From Mermis nigrescens (lineage: Eukaryota; Nematoda; Enoplea; Mermithida; Mermithidae), in the NCBI GenBank assembly GCA_036768485.1, contig JAVLUZ010000142.1, positions 11,709,456-11,773,455 on the forward strand: a DNA stretch of 64,000 nt, read 5' to 3'. Positions 10,178 to 22,029 of the stretch are shown piece after piece (positions within the stretch are counted from its first letter, which is position 1; the number at the start of each line of letters is the position of its first letter). The translations under genes and the position numbers were made by a program. A model generated the notes under the pieces. That model ran no database searches and had not been told where the DNA came from. It saw only the letters and a program-made list of their open reading frames with translations.

Positions 10178-10923
10178 ATTTTCTGATGAGTCAAAATTCG
10201 ATTATTTTACTCCCAAATCGAGGGTTTTTGTCCGTAGACGTTCAGGCGAAAAGTATAACGTTGACTGTATGGTCGGCAGTGTCAAACACGGTGGAGGAGG
10301 TAGCGTTATGATCTGGGGTTCATTTGGCGCTCAAGGTGTTGGTGATTTAGTTTTCGTTCCTTCTTGCCTAAAATTTACAGCCGCTTCGTACATTGACTTA
10401 ATCGATGAGCACTTGACCTCCTCTTTAGCGACTGCTATAGAAAATCCATCGGAGGAATTTTTTCAACAGGATAACGATCCAAAACATAAGGCAAACGCTA
10501 CTATGTTGTACTTTGTGACTACGGAGTTCCTTTATTGCCATGGCCTACTCAGTCCCCGGACCTCAATCCGATTGAAAATATCTGGTGCATTATGAAAGGG
10601 GAACTTAGAAAACAGAATTTCCGTGCACACTCTAGGAATGAAATGATACAAAAATTGAAGCATATTTGGGCTTCGATCCCAAAGGAAAAATGCACTGAAC
10701 TGATCAATGCAATGCCAGTTCGTTTACAAGCGCTAATTCACAGCAAAGGCTACCCGATTGCATTTTAATCGATTGTTTTTTTGTTGATTTTTGACTGTTG
10801 ATTATTGTTCTTGTTATTTCTGTCCAGTTTTGAAAGTTTTCACCAATACCTAGTTAAGTACTTATGACTAAAACAAAAAATGCATTTAAATTGTGGGTGG
10901 CTCTAAACTTTTGAGCAGCACTG
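10178..10923 (+). pseudogene. Tc1-like (DDE) transposase, 5'-truncated and frameshifted
   Basis: The reading begins at SDESKF, which carries the first catalytic Asp, immediately after the Gypsy LTR edge. It continues through KHGGGGSVMIWGSF, then QQDNDPKHKA with the second Asp (about 10465-10500). A frameshift near 10540 moves the reading to SPDLNPIENIW, which holds the catalytic Glu, and the C-terminus ends at 10768. The right terminal inverted repeat CAGTGCTGCTCAAAAGTTTA (reverse complement) ends at 10923 next to TA. The N-terminal HTH part and left repeat are missing and should lie beyond the far side of the Gypsy element. Confidence 0.9.
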
Positions 10924-11540
10924 TATATATACAAGTTCGTATATACAGGATGTATCGAGATTTAAGAGCAGTTAAAATAAATTTCTTAGAAAATTGTATT
11001 CTTTCAGTCGAAATTCAAATTAAGCAATCACAAAGGACAGACACAAAAGTGAACGAGGGGGCAACGTATCAAAGTGAATGTGAGTTTATAAACACTAGAA
11101 TTTATTTGTTGCAGAAGTAATAAAATAATAAAAAAGAAAGCAAGAGCAAGTAATCAGTGAGAATACAAGGATAACTGAATCAATGATTACTTCATGGTAC
11201 ACATACGGCGCTGGAACAGACCTGACCAACCTGCATATAAGCTTTAGCCAAAAATAAGCGTATTACCTATATACATCGCTGCGCACATTTAAATTTTTCT
11301 GCGTCAGATGATAGAAATACGTAATAGCGATTCGAAGTAATTAGTAATTCAAAGAAACACAAGCTTAAGCCGTCCTGGCCTGTTTTTCTTTCGTCCTAAA
11401 ATCTCAAAAAGCTTAAAATTCAGATTTGATCTTCAATAATTTTGGATTTCTCACATTTACAAGTAATGTGTTGCGTTTCATCCGATTTCACTCTTGTGCA
11501 AAATTGCAAGATACACAATATAATACGTATATGCAGACAT
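10924..11540. other. 3' flank of ZCCHC9 gene
   Basis: No coding signal. An AATAAA on the minus strand at 11106-11101, about 435 bases beyond the ZCCHC9 stop, is the best candidate polyadenylation signal, so much of this stretch is probably 3' UTR. Confidence 0.4.
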
Positions 11541-11674
11541 TCAAAATTTCACGACTTTTCTTTGTCTATCTGAACGAACTTCAGTTATAGGAGCAGTAGT
11601 TTCCATTACTTCAAAATCGATACCGCTTTCAAATTTACTTTCTCTGGCGACAAGTTTAATCTGCTTGTCACAAT
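11541..11674 (-). CDS. ZCCHC9: ZCCHC9 exon 5 (C-terminus and stop)
   Basis: Acceptor CCTCTTGCTTTCAG precedes 11674. Encodes 44 residues ending RSDRQRKVVKF and a TGA stop at 11543-11541. The terminal basic-aromatic end resembles that of vertebrate ZCCHC9. Confidence 0.88.
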
Positions 11675-14600
11675 CTGAAAGCAAGAGGCGGGCGCTTAAT
11701 CGAAAATAATTACCACACATATGTAAGTCAGTACAAAGTAAACATTTTTATCTATTTATTTGATTTAATCCATATCGTCAATTTAAAAACCTTTGTAAAT
11801 TTTTGTAACTTTTATATATTCTAGCAGAGAATTTTGTTCTGAAGCTAAATATATTCAAAAGGTACTGACATGCAAAATCCGAATAAACGATTTCTTAATT
11901 TTTTGACAAAAACGAGTCGAAAGAACATCCTTCCTCTGTGAAAAGCATGCTGAAGCAATTTTAAAAACGGTGCATCAGCCTGGTGATTAACGTTATTAAA
12001 AGAACGTGTAATCAGGGTCAACCGTTCAATTTTATTTTTTTCAGTATTTCGAAATACAGTCAGTTTCTGCGTCACTTTAATATGCTCGAACTTTATTTAT
12101 CCTGGAAGCACTTCCACATATACTCAACTTAATTTTCTGGATCATTAAAAAGGGTAATTTATAACAGGCTTGGATAAACATAGCCAAACAAGCAGCACAC
12201 AATAACGTCTGACTGGCTAACATATACACAACGAATAAATAAGGAAATAAATTGTTTACCGCACTGAAAGATATTTCTAAAGAACTTATACTATGTAATT
12301 ATTTTAATGTACAAGGCCGTATTTAAGGAGGAGGGGGGCCGCCACCATAGGTGGGCGGCACCAAAATTTAGGGTAAAGGGTGCAAAATTTTTCAAAGGTC
12401 AAAAAATGGCCTAAACATGATGGTGTGGCGAAAAAAGACCATTTTTCAATGTTTCTCATCGAGCACCATCCATTGGCATACAAAAATTGAGAAAAAAAAT
12501 TTCAAAAATTGAATTCTGGGGGGATATGTTGGTTTCTCGAGGGAGTGCATACCCCCCAAACCACCCACGCCCAGGTGTGGCCGCCACCCCTTTGCCGGAA
12601 AAAATTTTGAAATGTAAGATAATGCACGGGAAGATGGGAAAATCGAATGGCTATTTCGTAAAATCTTCAAGTTTTTGGCGCTTCGCGCCGAATGTGAAGT
12701 ATTTTCCATAATTTTGGCCCAAGCGCGACCAAATAATGACACTTTTTATAGCCTTTTGTTAGAGTAAGAAAAATTTTTCACAAAGCTCGAATTTTATGAC
12801 CTTAATGGTTAGAGCACGTCGAAAAACGTCAAAAATGCGGTTTTTGCGAGCTAGCTTAGCGAATTTTCCGAGATTGACTTATTTATGTTGGGTGCGCCCC
12901 CCTTGGCCGAGTCCTGGATACGAGCCTGATAATGTACAACATGATAGTCCATCTAACTAACTAAGCGCTTAGGTATCTCAAAACGTATGCAATGATGAAG
13001 GTAAAAGAAATACTGCTCTTAAAGATACGATGCTTTTTTCATCTTTTAAGCAATGTCTACTTACGGGAAGTAATAGGCATGCAATTCACGAAAAAAGCAA
13101 GTAATTATAATATCTTACCCTTCAGAAGTTCATTCAACTTCGGACAATTTTTGACCAAGTGATCAACTTTGCCACACTCTCTACAACTTCCACCTTAAGA
13201 AAAACCTTTAATTATCATATGTCAAATAGTCAAATAGCCAAAATGTCAAATTTTCAACAAATGGGCCTCACGAACAAGAAAGAACTTATACGAAGAATAC
13301 AAACAAATCTAGCAAAAAATAAAAAATTCTTACAATGATACACAGCATGGGAATTCTGGGGCATAGGTAAAATTTTGAAAGTGCCTTTTTGGACCTAAAA
13401 ACAGTGGGTACGCGTCGAAAACATTGTTTTTCGGCGTTTCTGACCATGTTCTATCTTTCTAGAGCATAGCAAATAGCTAGCTAAAAACGCTTAGAGAGCA
13501 ACTTTCCTGCGAATTTTCAGAAAATTTTTGGAAAACTTTTGAAAAATCGCCGAATTCTGGGGAAGCGGGTGAAAAAATTTCTGGGGAGGGGGTAGGGAAT
13601 TTTTCAAGGGGTAGGAGGGGTAAACCCCCATAATCATTTCTGTTCTTAACAACATAGCTTCATCTTATGAATGTCAGTTGGGCTTTCAAAATGCAACATC
13701 TAGTTGAGTCCATAGACGCACAGCATGGCCGATCTGGATAGACGGAGGTCAGCTAGTCTAAGGAGGGGGTCAAAAATTGAGCTTTTTGGACCAAAATAGC
13801 CTTGAAAACTGGTATAAATGCTTAAATAAAGTTGACTACGTTACTCTACAGTTTCCGATAATCGCAAGCAATTTTGAAGAAAAGTTTCAATTTTCATCCC
13901 TTTTTGGCCTTTATTTTGTCTCATTTTCCCCAGAAAACTTCCTGTTTTTCATTTTTAAGGGCCCAGACTCCTCAAACATCCCTCCCACGTGGTAAACATA
14001 AATTTGATCAGTAGAGGCCGACGCTTCTATTGTTCAATCGCACGACTTTATTGCCGAGGTCGACCTTTTACGATCCAAATTTGTTTGTTGACATGTGCCT
14101 CCCCCCTAAGATGCGTTTTAGCCAAGATTTTTCCCGATGAAAAAAGACTTTTCAAAACCGTCTTTATTCATGCACAAAGATTTTTGGAAGACAAAAAGTG
14201 TAAAACGGTGTGAAATTCCCAAAACTTTTCTGTCCTATATATCTTTAAAATGGCCGAATTTGCATTTAGAATGAAAGAATGCGAAATTTTTCGGCGCGCC
14301 TTTTTAGACAACTTTTAGTAATTTTTGGCGTCAGAAACCCAGAAATTAGCTAAGATACACGTGCAAAGGTCGAAACACCCTGTTTTACCACACTAAAATC
14401 GCTTCTGTACCATATTATTGTACACAAAAATTTGCATGTACAAAATGTACAAAGACTTTGGGGTACCATCTTTGTACATGTACAAAGGGACCTTGTACAA
14501 AAAAACACTGTTTAGGACTGCATGCGGGTCGCAGGTAACACACTGGTAGTGAGTAAAAATGTATGTTTAAAAATATATTCATGTAATATATATATCTACA

Positions 14601-17600
14601 AAAATTTGTTCGCTCATACAAAGACGTTATAGGAGATCTTTGTACATGCACAAAGAAGCTCGTACAAAAAATAGTTTTGGCTAATAATAATGCACCACTT
14701 AATTTACTAGTCCCCCATTTCGGGATTTCACCCTTCCTCAACTCTGGACCTTGGAAAACTATGATCCTATGCAGGACTAAATACTTTACGACACGGCATT
14801 TGCATATTTTCCCATGATGCTTAGAACTTGATTTCTGAAGAGGGCCTGTCATTTAGTGACAAACTGTACTGTACACTCAAACATTCTCGAAATATAATAA
14901 CGCTTTTATGCTGATTAGCAGATATGGGTGTCGAAATTGCATCCGTCAACTCATTGAAAATATGTAAGTAGCATAAAAATGCACTAAAGTCGTTGAGAAA
15001 AAGAAATTAAGCTTTAAAATGCTAATTGCTGGAAATGAGCTTTAATATGCAATACATCCCTAAATCAGAGCCTCGCTAGATTCTACTGTAACAAATTCGA
15101 GATATGCACGAGTAAAAAACCTACTTACCCATCGGATAAAGGCCCTTATCATTCTGCTTGCAATTTCTAGACAGATGCCCGCTTTGATGGCAAACAAAAC
15201 AAATAGCAAATGGGAAGCCTAAAAAAAGAAACCGTCTAAGCTACTAAGTCAGTCAATAAAAATAATGTAAAGAAATTAAAAAATATACTGGTTACTATGG
15301 CATAGAGAAATTCTTTACGTCAGGTTAGATCGAATTGTAAAAAATGAAAAAATCACAAGTATTAATCATTTCCCGAAATTAGCTGATGGAATAAAAATAT
15401 CTCTAAATTTTGCAGACTATTCACAATTTTTATTCCCTGCAATATTAAATCATAATAAAGGTAGGCAGTTAAAGAAAGTACGACAATAAAATGACTGATG
15501 GGAATCATATGTGTACAAGATCAGGGTCAGCAGGGGGCGGGTAAAATCTCAGAAATCCAAAACAGTAAATTTAACGATCACATTTTTTGTTGTTTAAACA
15601 AGAAAATGGTCAAAATAGCCTATAAAACGTCTTTTCATGGTATTTCGCATTTCCAAAGCATTTTTAGCCCATTTTGACTGAATTATATAACTTTAACACT
15701 AAAAAATACAGAAATTCATCAATTTTTGGCGCTTTTTGGGTAAAAAAATACATAATCCAGAAAAAATTTTGGGACACACATGGTCAGCCCGTTAAGTGAA
15801 TTAGGCGTATATTGATCTAGACGTAGAATACCTATTATAAAGGCTCGACAGACGTGCAAATAGACACGCGGAGTAAACTAATATGAAAAAGTATATTATA
15901 TTATTACGATTATTATATATTGACCACTACCAGGCGTGACATCGGTCTCAGAGATGGAATTTAGATTTAGCTGAAGCCGCGAAACTTATCCTGTAATTAG
16001 GGATGTGCCGGTTAACCGGAACCGGAACCGACTGGAACCGACCATTTTTTGGAACCGGAACCGATTTTTGATATTCCAAGAACCGAACCGATTTTTTGAT
16101 ATTTCTACAGAACCGGAACCGATTTTTTGATTTTCTAAGAACCGGAACCGGAACCGATCTTTTTTGGAGTCGGTTCTCGGTTTTTTAAAATTAGAGTTAA
16201 AAATCGAACTTCATAAAATTTAGTGAAGACATGAAGCAGTAATTCAATCTTTTATTACCCAAAAGTTTACAGACTAAAACTTAGTATTGTTCCGGGTAGA
16301 TTATATTTTAAAGATTACAGTCGTTCTGCTTTTTCGCCATGTAGCCTGTTTCTGAGAGGGTCGTGAAATGATTCCAGCGCAACTGAACAGCTGTTCCGAT
16401 GGAACGCTTGTAGCTGGTGCTGCAAGCAGGGGCGAATCTAAGGGGGCGGGGGGCCGCCCTCCCCATTTAAAAATATTTGGCGAGATAAACAATGGATATA
16501 CAATTTGCAATTATTTTTTGGCCCTCAGTGACCATAATTTCTCAAATTTTTCGGCGCTACGCGCCGGATGATATTTATTAATGACATTTATTTACTTTCT
16601 TGGCCACCTGGAAGCCATTTTCTGTTCATGTAGGTTTCAAAACAATTTTAGCAGCAGAAACAGCTATTTTTGTATACTTTTCTTCTATTTTCAATTAAAA
16701 ATTTCGATGTTTCGCATCAAATGCTATAAATACAGTAAATCAAGCTGTAAATCATGCTTCTAGACGTCTATCCGTCTTAATCTCACAAATTTTCCGGCGC
16801 TTCGCGCCACGGTTTTTTTGTATTCGGCAAAGATTTTTCCCGATGTACAAAGACTTTTCGGGATCATCTTTGTACATGTCAAACGGGCCTTGTACAAAAA
16901 ACTGCTTCACGCCAGAATTCTGATAAAGTCAAAGAATTTTAGTGACTTTTAGCACAAAATTGTCGAAAATTTTAAAATTTTAAGAGAAATATTGCGTCAA
17001 AAGTGATTTAATGTAAATGTATACATTGTAAAACGCCGAAAAAACGCTGTTTCGCGCGTTGAGGGCAAATTTTTGGACCTATTTTTAACTGTTTTTGGAA
17101 AAGTTGGGATACTGCCCCCTTAGGAAAATCCTAGATTCGCCACTGGCTGCAAGACACTGCTTAGCTATAAACGCGAGAATCGGCAAATTCTTTGACTTCT
17201 CTTTCCACCATTGCAGTAGATCTTCGTCAGGAATTAAGCATTTCGATTTCGTATAAGCCTCTAATTAAGAAACACATAGATAATATTCAGTGATTTATAA
17301 GTAAATTGTCAACTAGACGTGAAACTTATTTGAACGTGCAGTTGCCAGATTAAAACGACTTCCTGAATAATTTATCTTTCGATTACATCGTCATATCTTC
17401 CGGTGAAGTCAGGCTATCAAGAGCGTACATACTTTAACACAGGAACCGAGAACCGGAACCGGCGGTTCTCTAGTTGAAGAACCGGAACCGGAACCGAACC
17501 GACGGTTCCAACTTACGTAAGAACCGGAACCGAAGTTCTTGTTTTCCAAGAACCGGAACCGACTTTTTTGAAAAACCTGGAACCGGAACATCCCTACCTG

Positions 17601-20260
17601 TAATGACACTACAGTTTATTTCACGAAGCCTTGTGCACGAATCACAAATTTCAAATCGATGTAAATCGGTTAAAAAAGCGATTTGAACTGAAGCAACAAT
17701 CACGATAATGTGCGTAGCGATCAATAAGCATATGAAGCTGTACAAAACTGTATTACTCTTAAGAAGCATTGAAACCAATTCTTCTAGCTACTTTCTTCAT
17801 CACTGTTCCATTCCACGCACAAGCATTCGTATGGTACTTTAAATGTAAATTCTGTTTTCAGCATATTTAATTTAGTAGCGGAAAAACCGCGTCTCAAGTG
17901 AACGGAGGCTGTCCTGTTAGCCGCAACGAATCTAGCATTGTAATAGAAAAGACCTACGAGCAAAGAATGTTCTATAAAAATGCATATTCTACCCTCAATT
18001 TGCGATTCGCATTTAGAACTTGTGTGATCCACCGACCCGCATTTGAAGCACAAGCCCGAATCGAAATTCTCCACCCGTGCAACATTATCATTAGTGCAGT
18101 CGGCTACGGTATGCCCACTTTGACGGCATTTGTAGCAAATCTGGAATTAAGTAAAAATGCAACTTTCACATGCCGAACAATTAGGGTGATATGATATGAA
18201 GATAGGGTTGGCATGCAATCATAAATGATCTTGCACAAAGGATTCTTCATCAAAAAATTTTACTCACTCAAAGAATCGCTTAATTTCCATAAATTGGCAG
18301 TAAGTTTCAAAATTTTTTTATAATTCTGAGATGTTTTCTGAATGCCCCTCCTATACAGGTTATCATGCCTATGCATGTCTGGATGCAAACCGCGTAAATG
18401 TTCTCAGCATGAAAAAGTGTGGATTCCCTCATTCTTTGGCTGCCGATTAAATTAATGTCTTTATCGCTTCTCTTTAAATATTTTCATTATGATCGACTTT
18501 TGCCTTTATGATTGAATTTCTGTATTAACAACCACAATAAAAAATCGCAACTTTGACAGCAATGCTCGTCCTGCTTGAATGTGATTTCCTTAGAATTTCG
18601 AAGCTTTAAAATTTTATTTTAAAATTTATTCAAAATCCTGATGAAATTCTTCCATTTTTATGCTGATAGACGTCAATAATAGAGAAAGAAAATTTTAGCA
18701 AAACCTTATAGTTACGTTTCACGATAAGTAAGCCGAATAAGCAAACAAGGAGACTCTCGGGCAAATGATACGATACACTTAGAAGAGCCCAATACAAATT
18801 ATTTCTCAACGTTTTGCGTAGTCTTTTTGGTCTATGAAAAATGAAGATTCTAATACGACTCAATGATTATTGATATGATGAACAATTCTTATTTTTCTCC
18901 AAGTCATAATCAATCAGTCAACTTTTCAGAACATCGAAATATCATGCAGTAAAAATGGACTGAAAATCCTTCAAAAACGATATTACCACACAAAAACTCG
19001 GTCGGGTGAAATCCATACATGGACAAAGACCGGCCTTCCTATGGATACCAGCTGCCCACATTTTTAGTTGGTTGTCCTTCTAAAAAGTGATTGTTTGGTG
19101 TTTGTTTGGTTGTTCATTGGTTGATTAAAGAATTACTGGCTGTTTGACGGGCTATTGATTATTGGTTGGTAATTTATTGATTGTTTTCTTAAGTGATTAG
19201 TTGATTTTACAAGTCATTCGCAAGCATTTTGCTAGATACATCGTTCTTTTTTCTACTTGACTGAATAATTAGCTGGTTTTAAAGTCATTTTTGTGTATTT
19301 CTATCATTTTTTCTCATTTGTACATGCATTTTGCAAAATGTCCATTGATAATAGCAGGTCTTCCCATTGATACCGACCCGTCCCCCATTTGATACCGGGT
19401 TGAATGAAGTTGTGTGGTTTGTCCATCTGTGGTGGAAACCATACATGATCTTGGGGGTTTAAGGGGTTTACACCCCCGCAGAATCATTTTTCACCCCCCG
19501 CAAAAAATTTTTCACCCCCTAGAATCGGCGATTTTTCAAAAGTTTCCTAAACTTACCTGAAAATTGGTAGAAAAAGTGTCTTTTAAGGGTTTTTGGCTAT
19601 CTATTTGCTCAAAATCGCCAAATTTTCGCGCTTCGCGCCATATATTCATGTTTTAAGCGATATATTGGTCAATTGATTCGACTTTTTTCGAAATTTTTTC
19701 ATGATTTTATGCTCTAGAAGGATAGAGTATCGTCAGAAACGCCAAAAAACGATGTTTTTCAACGCGTACCGGCCATTTTTGGGCCCAAAAAAGGAACTTT
19801 AGGTTTTCACCCTCCCCAAGAATTCCCATGCTGTGCATATATGGTGGAAACCCCCTAAAACCCCCTCAAGATCATGTATGGTCATAATTTAGTCTAATGA
19901 TCGTTTCAAAGTTAACACTTTTTCCAGTCTTATATTTTATACAAGTGCACATCATTATCGTACTTTATCACTTTTCCTCAATGCAATACGTTGCAGGCGT
20001 CGAATTTCCCGCCGTTTCCACTTTTTGACAGCTAAGCTGGCCCTTTTGTTAGTTAAGCCACTTTCCTTGAAACCTGCGATCACTCTCTTCAAATCTTTTT
20101 TGTTGATCTCAATTTTTGGTGGTTTCATACAATATGATCGAGTCGTAGGCAAATCACAGTTATTTAATGCATTTTCGTACGCTTTTGCTTTCATGCGTGT
20201 TTTCGACCTTGTATTACTTTTCCTAAGCATCTGTTTAGATTTTGAATCGGATTCAGCCAT
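11541..20260 (-). CDS. ZCCHC9: ZCCHC9-like protein with four CCHC zinc knuckles (5 exons)
   Basis: Join of 20260-19964, 18140-17993, 15218-15129, 13193-13119 and 11674-11541, giving 247 residues with phases that fit at every junction. An N-terminal basic region (KKWKRREIRRLQRIALRK) is followed by four CCHC knuckles: CYKCRQSGHTVADC, CFKCGSVDHTSSKC, CFVCHQSGHLSRNC and CRECGKVDHLVKNC. The protein ends RQRKVVKF. Knuckle number, the FPFA-C-FVC linker, GLYP(x)GG before knuckle 4, and the basic C-terminal end match animal ZCCHC9, a nuclear/nucleolar RNA-binding protein of about 270 residues linked to rRNA biogenesis and signalling. Introns have GT-AG ends. The ATG is the first after an in-frame TAG six bases upstream. 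Confidence 0.9.
11675..12311. other. ZCCHC9 intron 4, proximal part
   Basis: AT-rich intronic sequence with no exon-like coding, no clear terminal repeats and no long tandem repeat seen. Confidence 0.4.
12312..12928. mobile_element. hAT-like non-autonomous element in ZCCHC9 intron 4
   Basis: Ends CAAGGCCGTATTTAAGG (left) and CAGGCTCGTATCCAGG (right, reverse complement) are related inverted repeats of the CAGGCCCGTATCCAGG type. Flanks TTAATGTA and ATAATGTA are a near-perfect 8-bp target duplication. It contains a smaller element at 12346-12579. Confidence 0.75.
12346..12579. mobile_element. CATACGTGGG-family MITE, nested
   Basis: Flanked by an exact 8-bp duplication GCCGCCAC. Termini CATAGGTGGG and CACACCTGGG (right, reverse complement). 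The interior matches at least five other copies in the window, sharing the CCATTGGCAT(A)CAAAAA and AATTGAATTCTGGGGG blocks. 8-bp duplications suggest hAT mobilisation. Confidence 0.85.
13119..13193 (-). CDS. ZCCHC9: ZCCHC9 exon 4 (knuckle 4)
   Basis: A 75-base exon between TTTTTCTTAAG and GTAAGA. Encodes GGSCRECGKVDHLVKNCPK and a short Leu-rich tail; phase 1 on both sides. Confidence 0.92.
13310..13640. repeat. CAGCATGGGAATTCTGG repeat family copy
   Basis: Starts CACAGCATGGGAATTCTGGGG and holds the block GTCGAAAACATTGTTTTTCGGCG. Related sequences occur at 19500-19850 (inverted), 56220-56510 (inverted) and 61790-62110. Exact ends were not resolved. Confidence 0.6.
13720..13990. repeat. CAGCATGGCCGATCTGG repeat family copy
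   Basis: Begins CACAGCATGGCCGATCTGG and includes GACCAAAATAGCCTTGAAAA, CTGGTATAAATGC and an Ala/Lys-free AT-rich interior. Related copies lie at 20465-20720, 50280-50575 (inverted) and 50570-50820 (inverted). Non-coding. Confidence 0.55.
14090..14720. repeat. TTTGTACATG palindrome repeat family copy
   Basis: Contains repeated TCTTTGTACATGTACAAAG palindromes and GTACAAAAA blocks, shared with 16805-16910, 29350-30400 and weakly 61300-61370. Two frames open here (14415-14852 minus, for example) have no recognisable protein. Confidence 0.6.
15129..15218 (-). CDS. ZCCHC9: ZCCHC9 exon 3 (knuckle 3)
   Basis: A 90-base exon between TTCTTTTTTTAG and GTAAGT. Encodes FPFAICFVCHQSGHLSRNC and GLYPM. Starts by completing a Gly codon and ends in phase 1. 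Confidence 0.92.
15219..15997. other. ZCCHC9 intron 2, unclassified part
   Basis: AT-rich sequence with no exon; a stretch at 15520-15790 has GGGGGCGGG and repeated AT blocks that look like another short repeat, but ends could not be defined. Confidence 0.35.
16301..17262 (-). pseudogene. hAT transposase C-terminal dimerisation domain remnant, split
   Basis: At about 17262-17154 the minus strand reads DEDLLQWWKEKSKNLPILAF, the WW and hydrophobic motif of the hAT C-terminal domain. After the nested element, 16426-16301 continues with PATSVPSEQLFSCAG, the Ala-Thr-Ser-x-x-Ser-Glu-x-x-Phe-Ser block, and a stop. The catalytic Asp-Asp-Glu core is absent. The piece is a fossil and cannot act alone. 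Confidence 0.85.
16427..17145. mobile_element. Second hAT-like element nested in the first
   Basis: Ends CAGGGGCGAATCTAAGG and CAGTGGCGAATCTAGG (reverse complement) with exact 8-bp duplication GCTGCAAG (16419-16426 and 17146-17153). No coding capacity seen. The same insertion point is occupied in the sister hAT copy at 58583. Confidence 0.92.
17605..17992. other. ZCCHC9 intron 2, segment beside exon 2
   Basis: 388 bases of intron between the hAT target duplication and the exon 2 donor. No repeat ends or further coding found. Confidence 0.4.
17993..18140 (-). CDS. ZCCHC9: ZCCHC9 exon 2 (knuckles 1 and 2)
   Basis: Acceptor TTACTTAATTCCAG precedes 18140; donor GTAGAA follows 17993. Encodes knuckles CYKCRQSGHTVADC and CFKCGSVDHTSSKC, ending in phase 1 after an Ile-Glu pair. 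Confidence 0.9.
18141..19438. other. ZCCHC9 intron 1, distal part
   Basis: AT-rich. A TTGGTTG/TTGATTG-rich stretch at 19065-19215 looks like a decayed simple repeat, and CCATACATGGACAAAG at 19012 resembles the ends of short repeats elsewhere here. No exon found. Confidence 0.35.
19439..19881. mobile_element. TIR element, CCATACATGATCTTG ends
   Basis: A perfect 15-bp inverted repeat CCATACATGATCTTG bounds 443 bp in ZCCHC9 intron 1. The interior includes a copy of the CAGCATGGGAATTC family in inverted orientation. Flanking duplication was not clear. Confidence 0.65.
19964..20260 (-). CDS. ZCCHC9: ZCCHC9 exon 1 (99 codons)
   Basis: Starts with MAESDSKSK and is Lys/Arg-rich throughout, ending at RIALRKSDK before a GTACGA donor at 19963. 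Phase 0 junction with exon 2. The region aligns by feel with the basic stretch before knuckle 1 of vertebrate ZCCHC9. The exact donor is the least certain of the gene, since the frame reads four bases into the intron before TAA. Confidence 0.82.
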
Positions 20261-21250
20261 TTGCTATAAAACAAACCATCTTCTAGCTAGGCTTGCCCTT
20301 TTTCCCTTCTAAGCTGACTCTGGACTTAAGAGAAACTTCTTGCGTCTGTCTCTACCAGATGCATGCGACAGGAAAGCTACCACAAAATACTTATAATAAA
20401 TATTCGAATAAGCTGTGAATTAAATGCAATGCAGGTAGAAAAATTTACAAGCACAGGTGCATAGCACAGTTGGCCTGGACCTGGAGGGTCAGTCAGAGAG
20501 CTTTCTCAACCAGAATGACCTCAAAAGCTAGTATAAATGCTAAAAATCGCGTACAAGCTGTTATTTTTAGTTTCTGATCATTATCAAGCATGCTTGCAGA
20601 TAATATTTTTATTTTTATCAATTTTGGGCCTCTTCAGTATACCCCGGCAAATTTCTCGTTTTCCCATTCTATGGAGCTTAAGACCATACATGTGACAGTG
20701 GGATTTGGGGGATCCCCACCCAAGGTCGGACGTCTTCCCATCCCCTAAAGTCAGAAAATTTATGACACCGTGGTTTTTGAAGAACTTGAAATTTTTTGGC
20801 CGCTTTTTAGGGTTTTTGGCCAAAAATTTACTGGCATTCACCCCTTTGAAAATTGCCGGTGACCCCCTTTCAAAGTTTCGAACCATTACATGTATGCTTA
20901 GACCCCCACGTACACATTTGGTTATAAGCAAATTACCTATCCACAAATTTGTTACTTCGTCAGGACCTAAGGAATTAGAGCGGAGCGGAAGGCCTAAGCA
21001 ACACTTATTACAGCTCGTAGCAACACAAGTGTACATTCCATACCCACATGTATATACTGGAAGTTCTGCAGGGTCAGCCCCGAGACATTCACATGAAGTG
21101 CCTTTTAAAAATTTCAAGGCGATAGGTAGGCTAAAGTGAAGCAATCTCTAAAGTGACAAATTCGACACTAATCAGCCAAAGATTGCTAAAACAGCAACTT
21201 ATTTTCCACGATTTTCTGAAAAAATTCGAAAAATTCTAAAGAGTCGGAAT
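20261..21250. other. ZCCHC9 upstream region with repeats
   Basis: Probably includes the ZCCHC9 5' UTR and promoter near 20261-20460, though no TATA or initiator could be assigned. From 20465 a CAGCATGGCC-related repeat starts, and 20690-20910 holds a CCATACATG(T)...CATTACATGTATG-bounded segment (20681-20898). The long frames on both strands at 20584-21144 read through repeats and match no protein family I know. Confidence 0.4.
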
Positions 21251-21506
21251 CACACCTGGGCGTAGGGGGGTTTGGGGGTATGCACCCCCCAGAAAACCAT
21301 CCCCTCCCCCAGAAATCAAAATACCCCCAGAATTCAATTTTCGAAAATTTTTTTCGTTTTTTCCGCAATTTTTTGATGCCAATGGATAATGCTCGATGAG
21401 AAACGTCGAAAATGGTGTTTTTATCGCCATACCACCATTTTAAGGCCATTTTTTGACCTTCAAAAAATCTTGCACCTCCCAGAATTTTCTCTGCTACCCA
21501 CGTATG
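21251..21506. mobile_element. CATACGTGGG-family MITE
   Basis: 256 bp flanked by exact 8-bp duplications GTCGGAAT (21243-21250 and 21507-21514). Termini CACACCTGGG and, at the right, CCCACGTATG. Inverted relative to the copy at 46260. Confidence 0.9.
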
Positions 21507-22029
21507 GTCGGAATATATTTTGTAGGGAAGTCAGCTCAGCTGCCGTTCCGAGATAATGTTGCTGTCAATTGACTGCTGACACCCCAAACCCATAACATAA
21601 GAAATTTTTCGTTTTTTAAAACTTTTACTCAAAATAGCGTTATGAGCTCGCGCGGAGTCGCATCACATCCCATTTACTCAGGCTTATTTTAAACGCTGGT
21701 ACCAACATTTTGATCAGTCATGAATACACATAAGTAAACCTAGGCCTAATAATTAATTAGTTAAACTCACAAAATATAGTCATCAAATAAATAAATATGT
21801 ATAATATTCGAGCGTTCCTTAAATCGCACTTGCCCTATTCTCTAATACGTTTGATAACGCAATTCAAAAATGCCACCAATGAAATCAGCGCTTGCGAAAA
21901 AGTAGGAAAATTGTGAAGCACAAATATTACAAATTTTTCTGACCCTAGGCACAGCTTTGTTAACCGTTTTTTCACTTTATGATTTATTTGTCAACCAAAA
22001 TGTTGGAGAATGGAAAAAAAATTTGGACT

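Larger units (their letters stand above)
15998..17596 (-). mobile_element. hAT element with CCGGAACC subterminal repeats, carrying a second hAT
   Basis: Bounded by exact 8-bp duplications CCTGTAAT (15990-15997 and 17597-17604). Termini TAGGGATGTGCC and TAGGGATGTTCC (reverse complement) followed by many copies of GGAACCGGAACCG are typical of hAT families. The minus strand encodes a fragment of the hAT dimerisation domain, split by the nested element at 16427-17145. It lies in ZCCHC9 intron 2. A sister copy is at 58184-59006. Confidence 0.92.

Noticed and set aside
20584..21144. Long overlapping frames on both strands
   Set aside because: They cross short repeat families and show no protein motif; simultaneous opening on both strands points to low stop density only.
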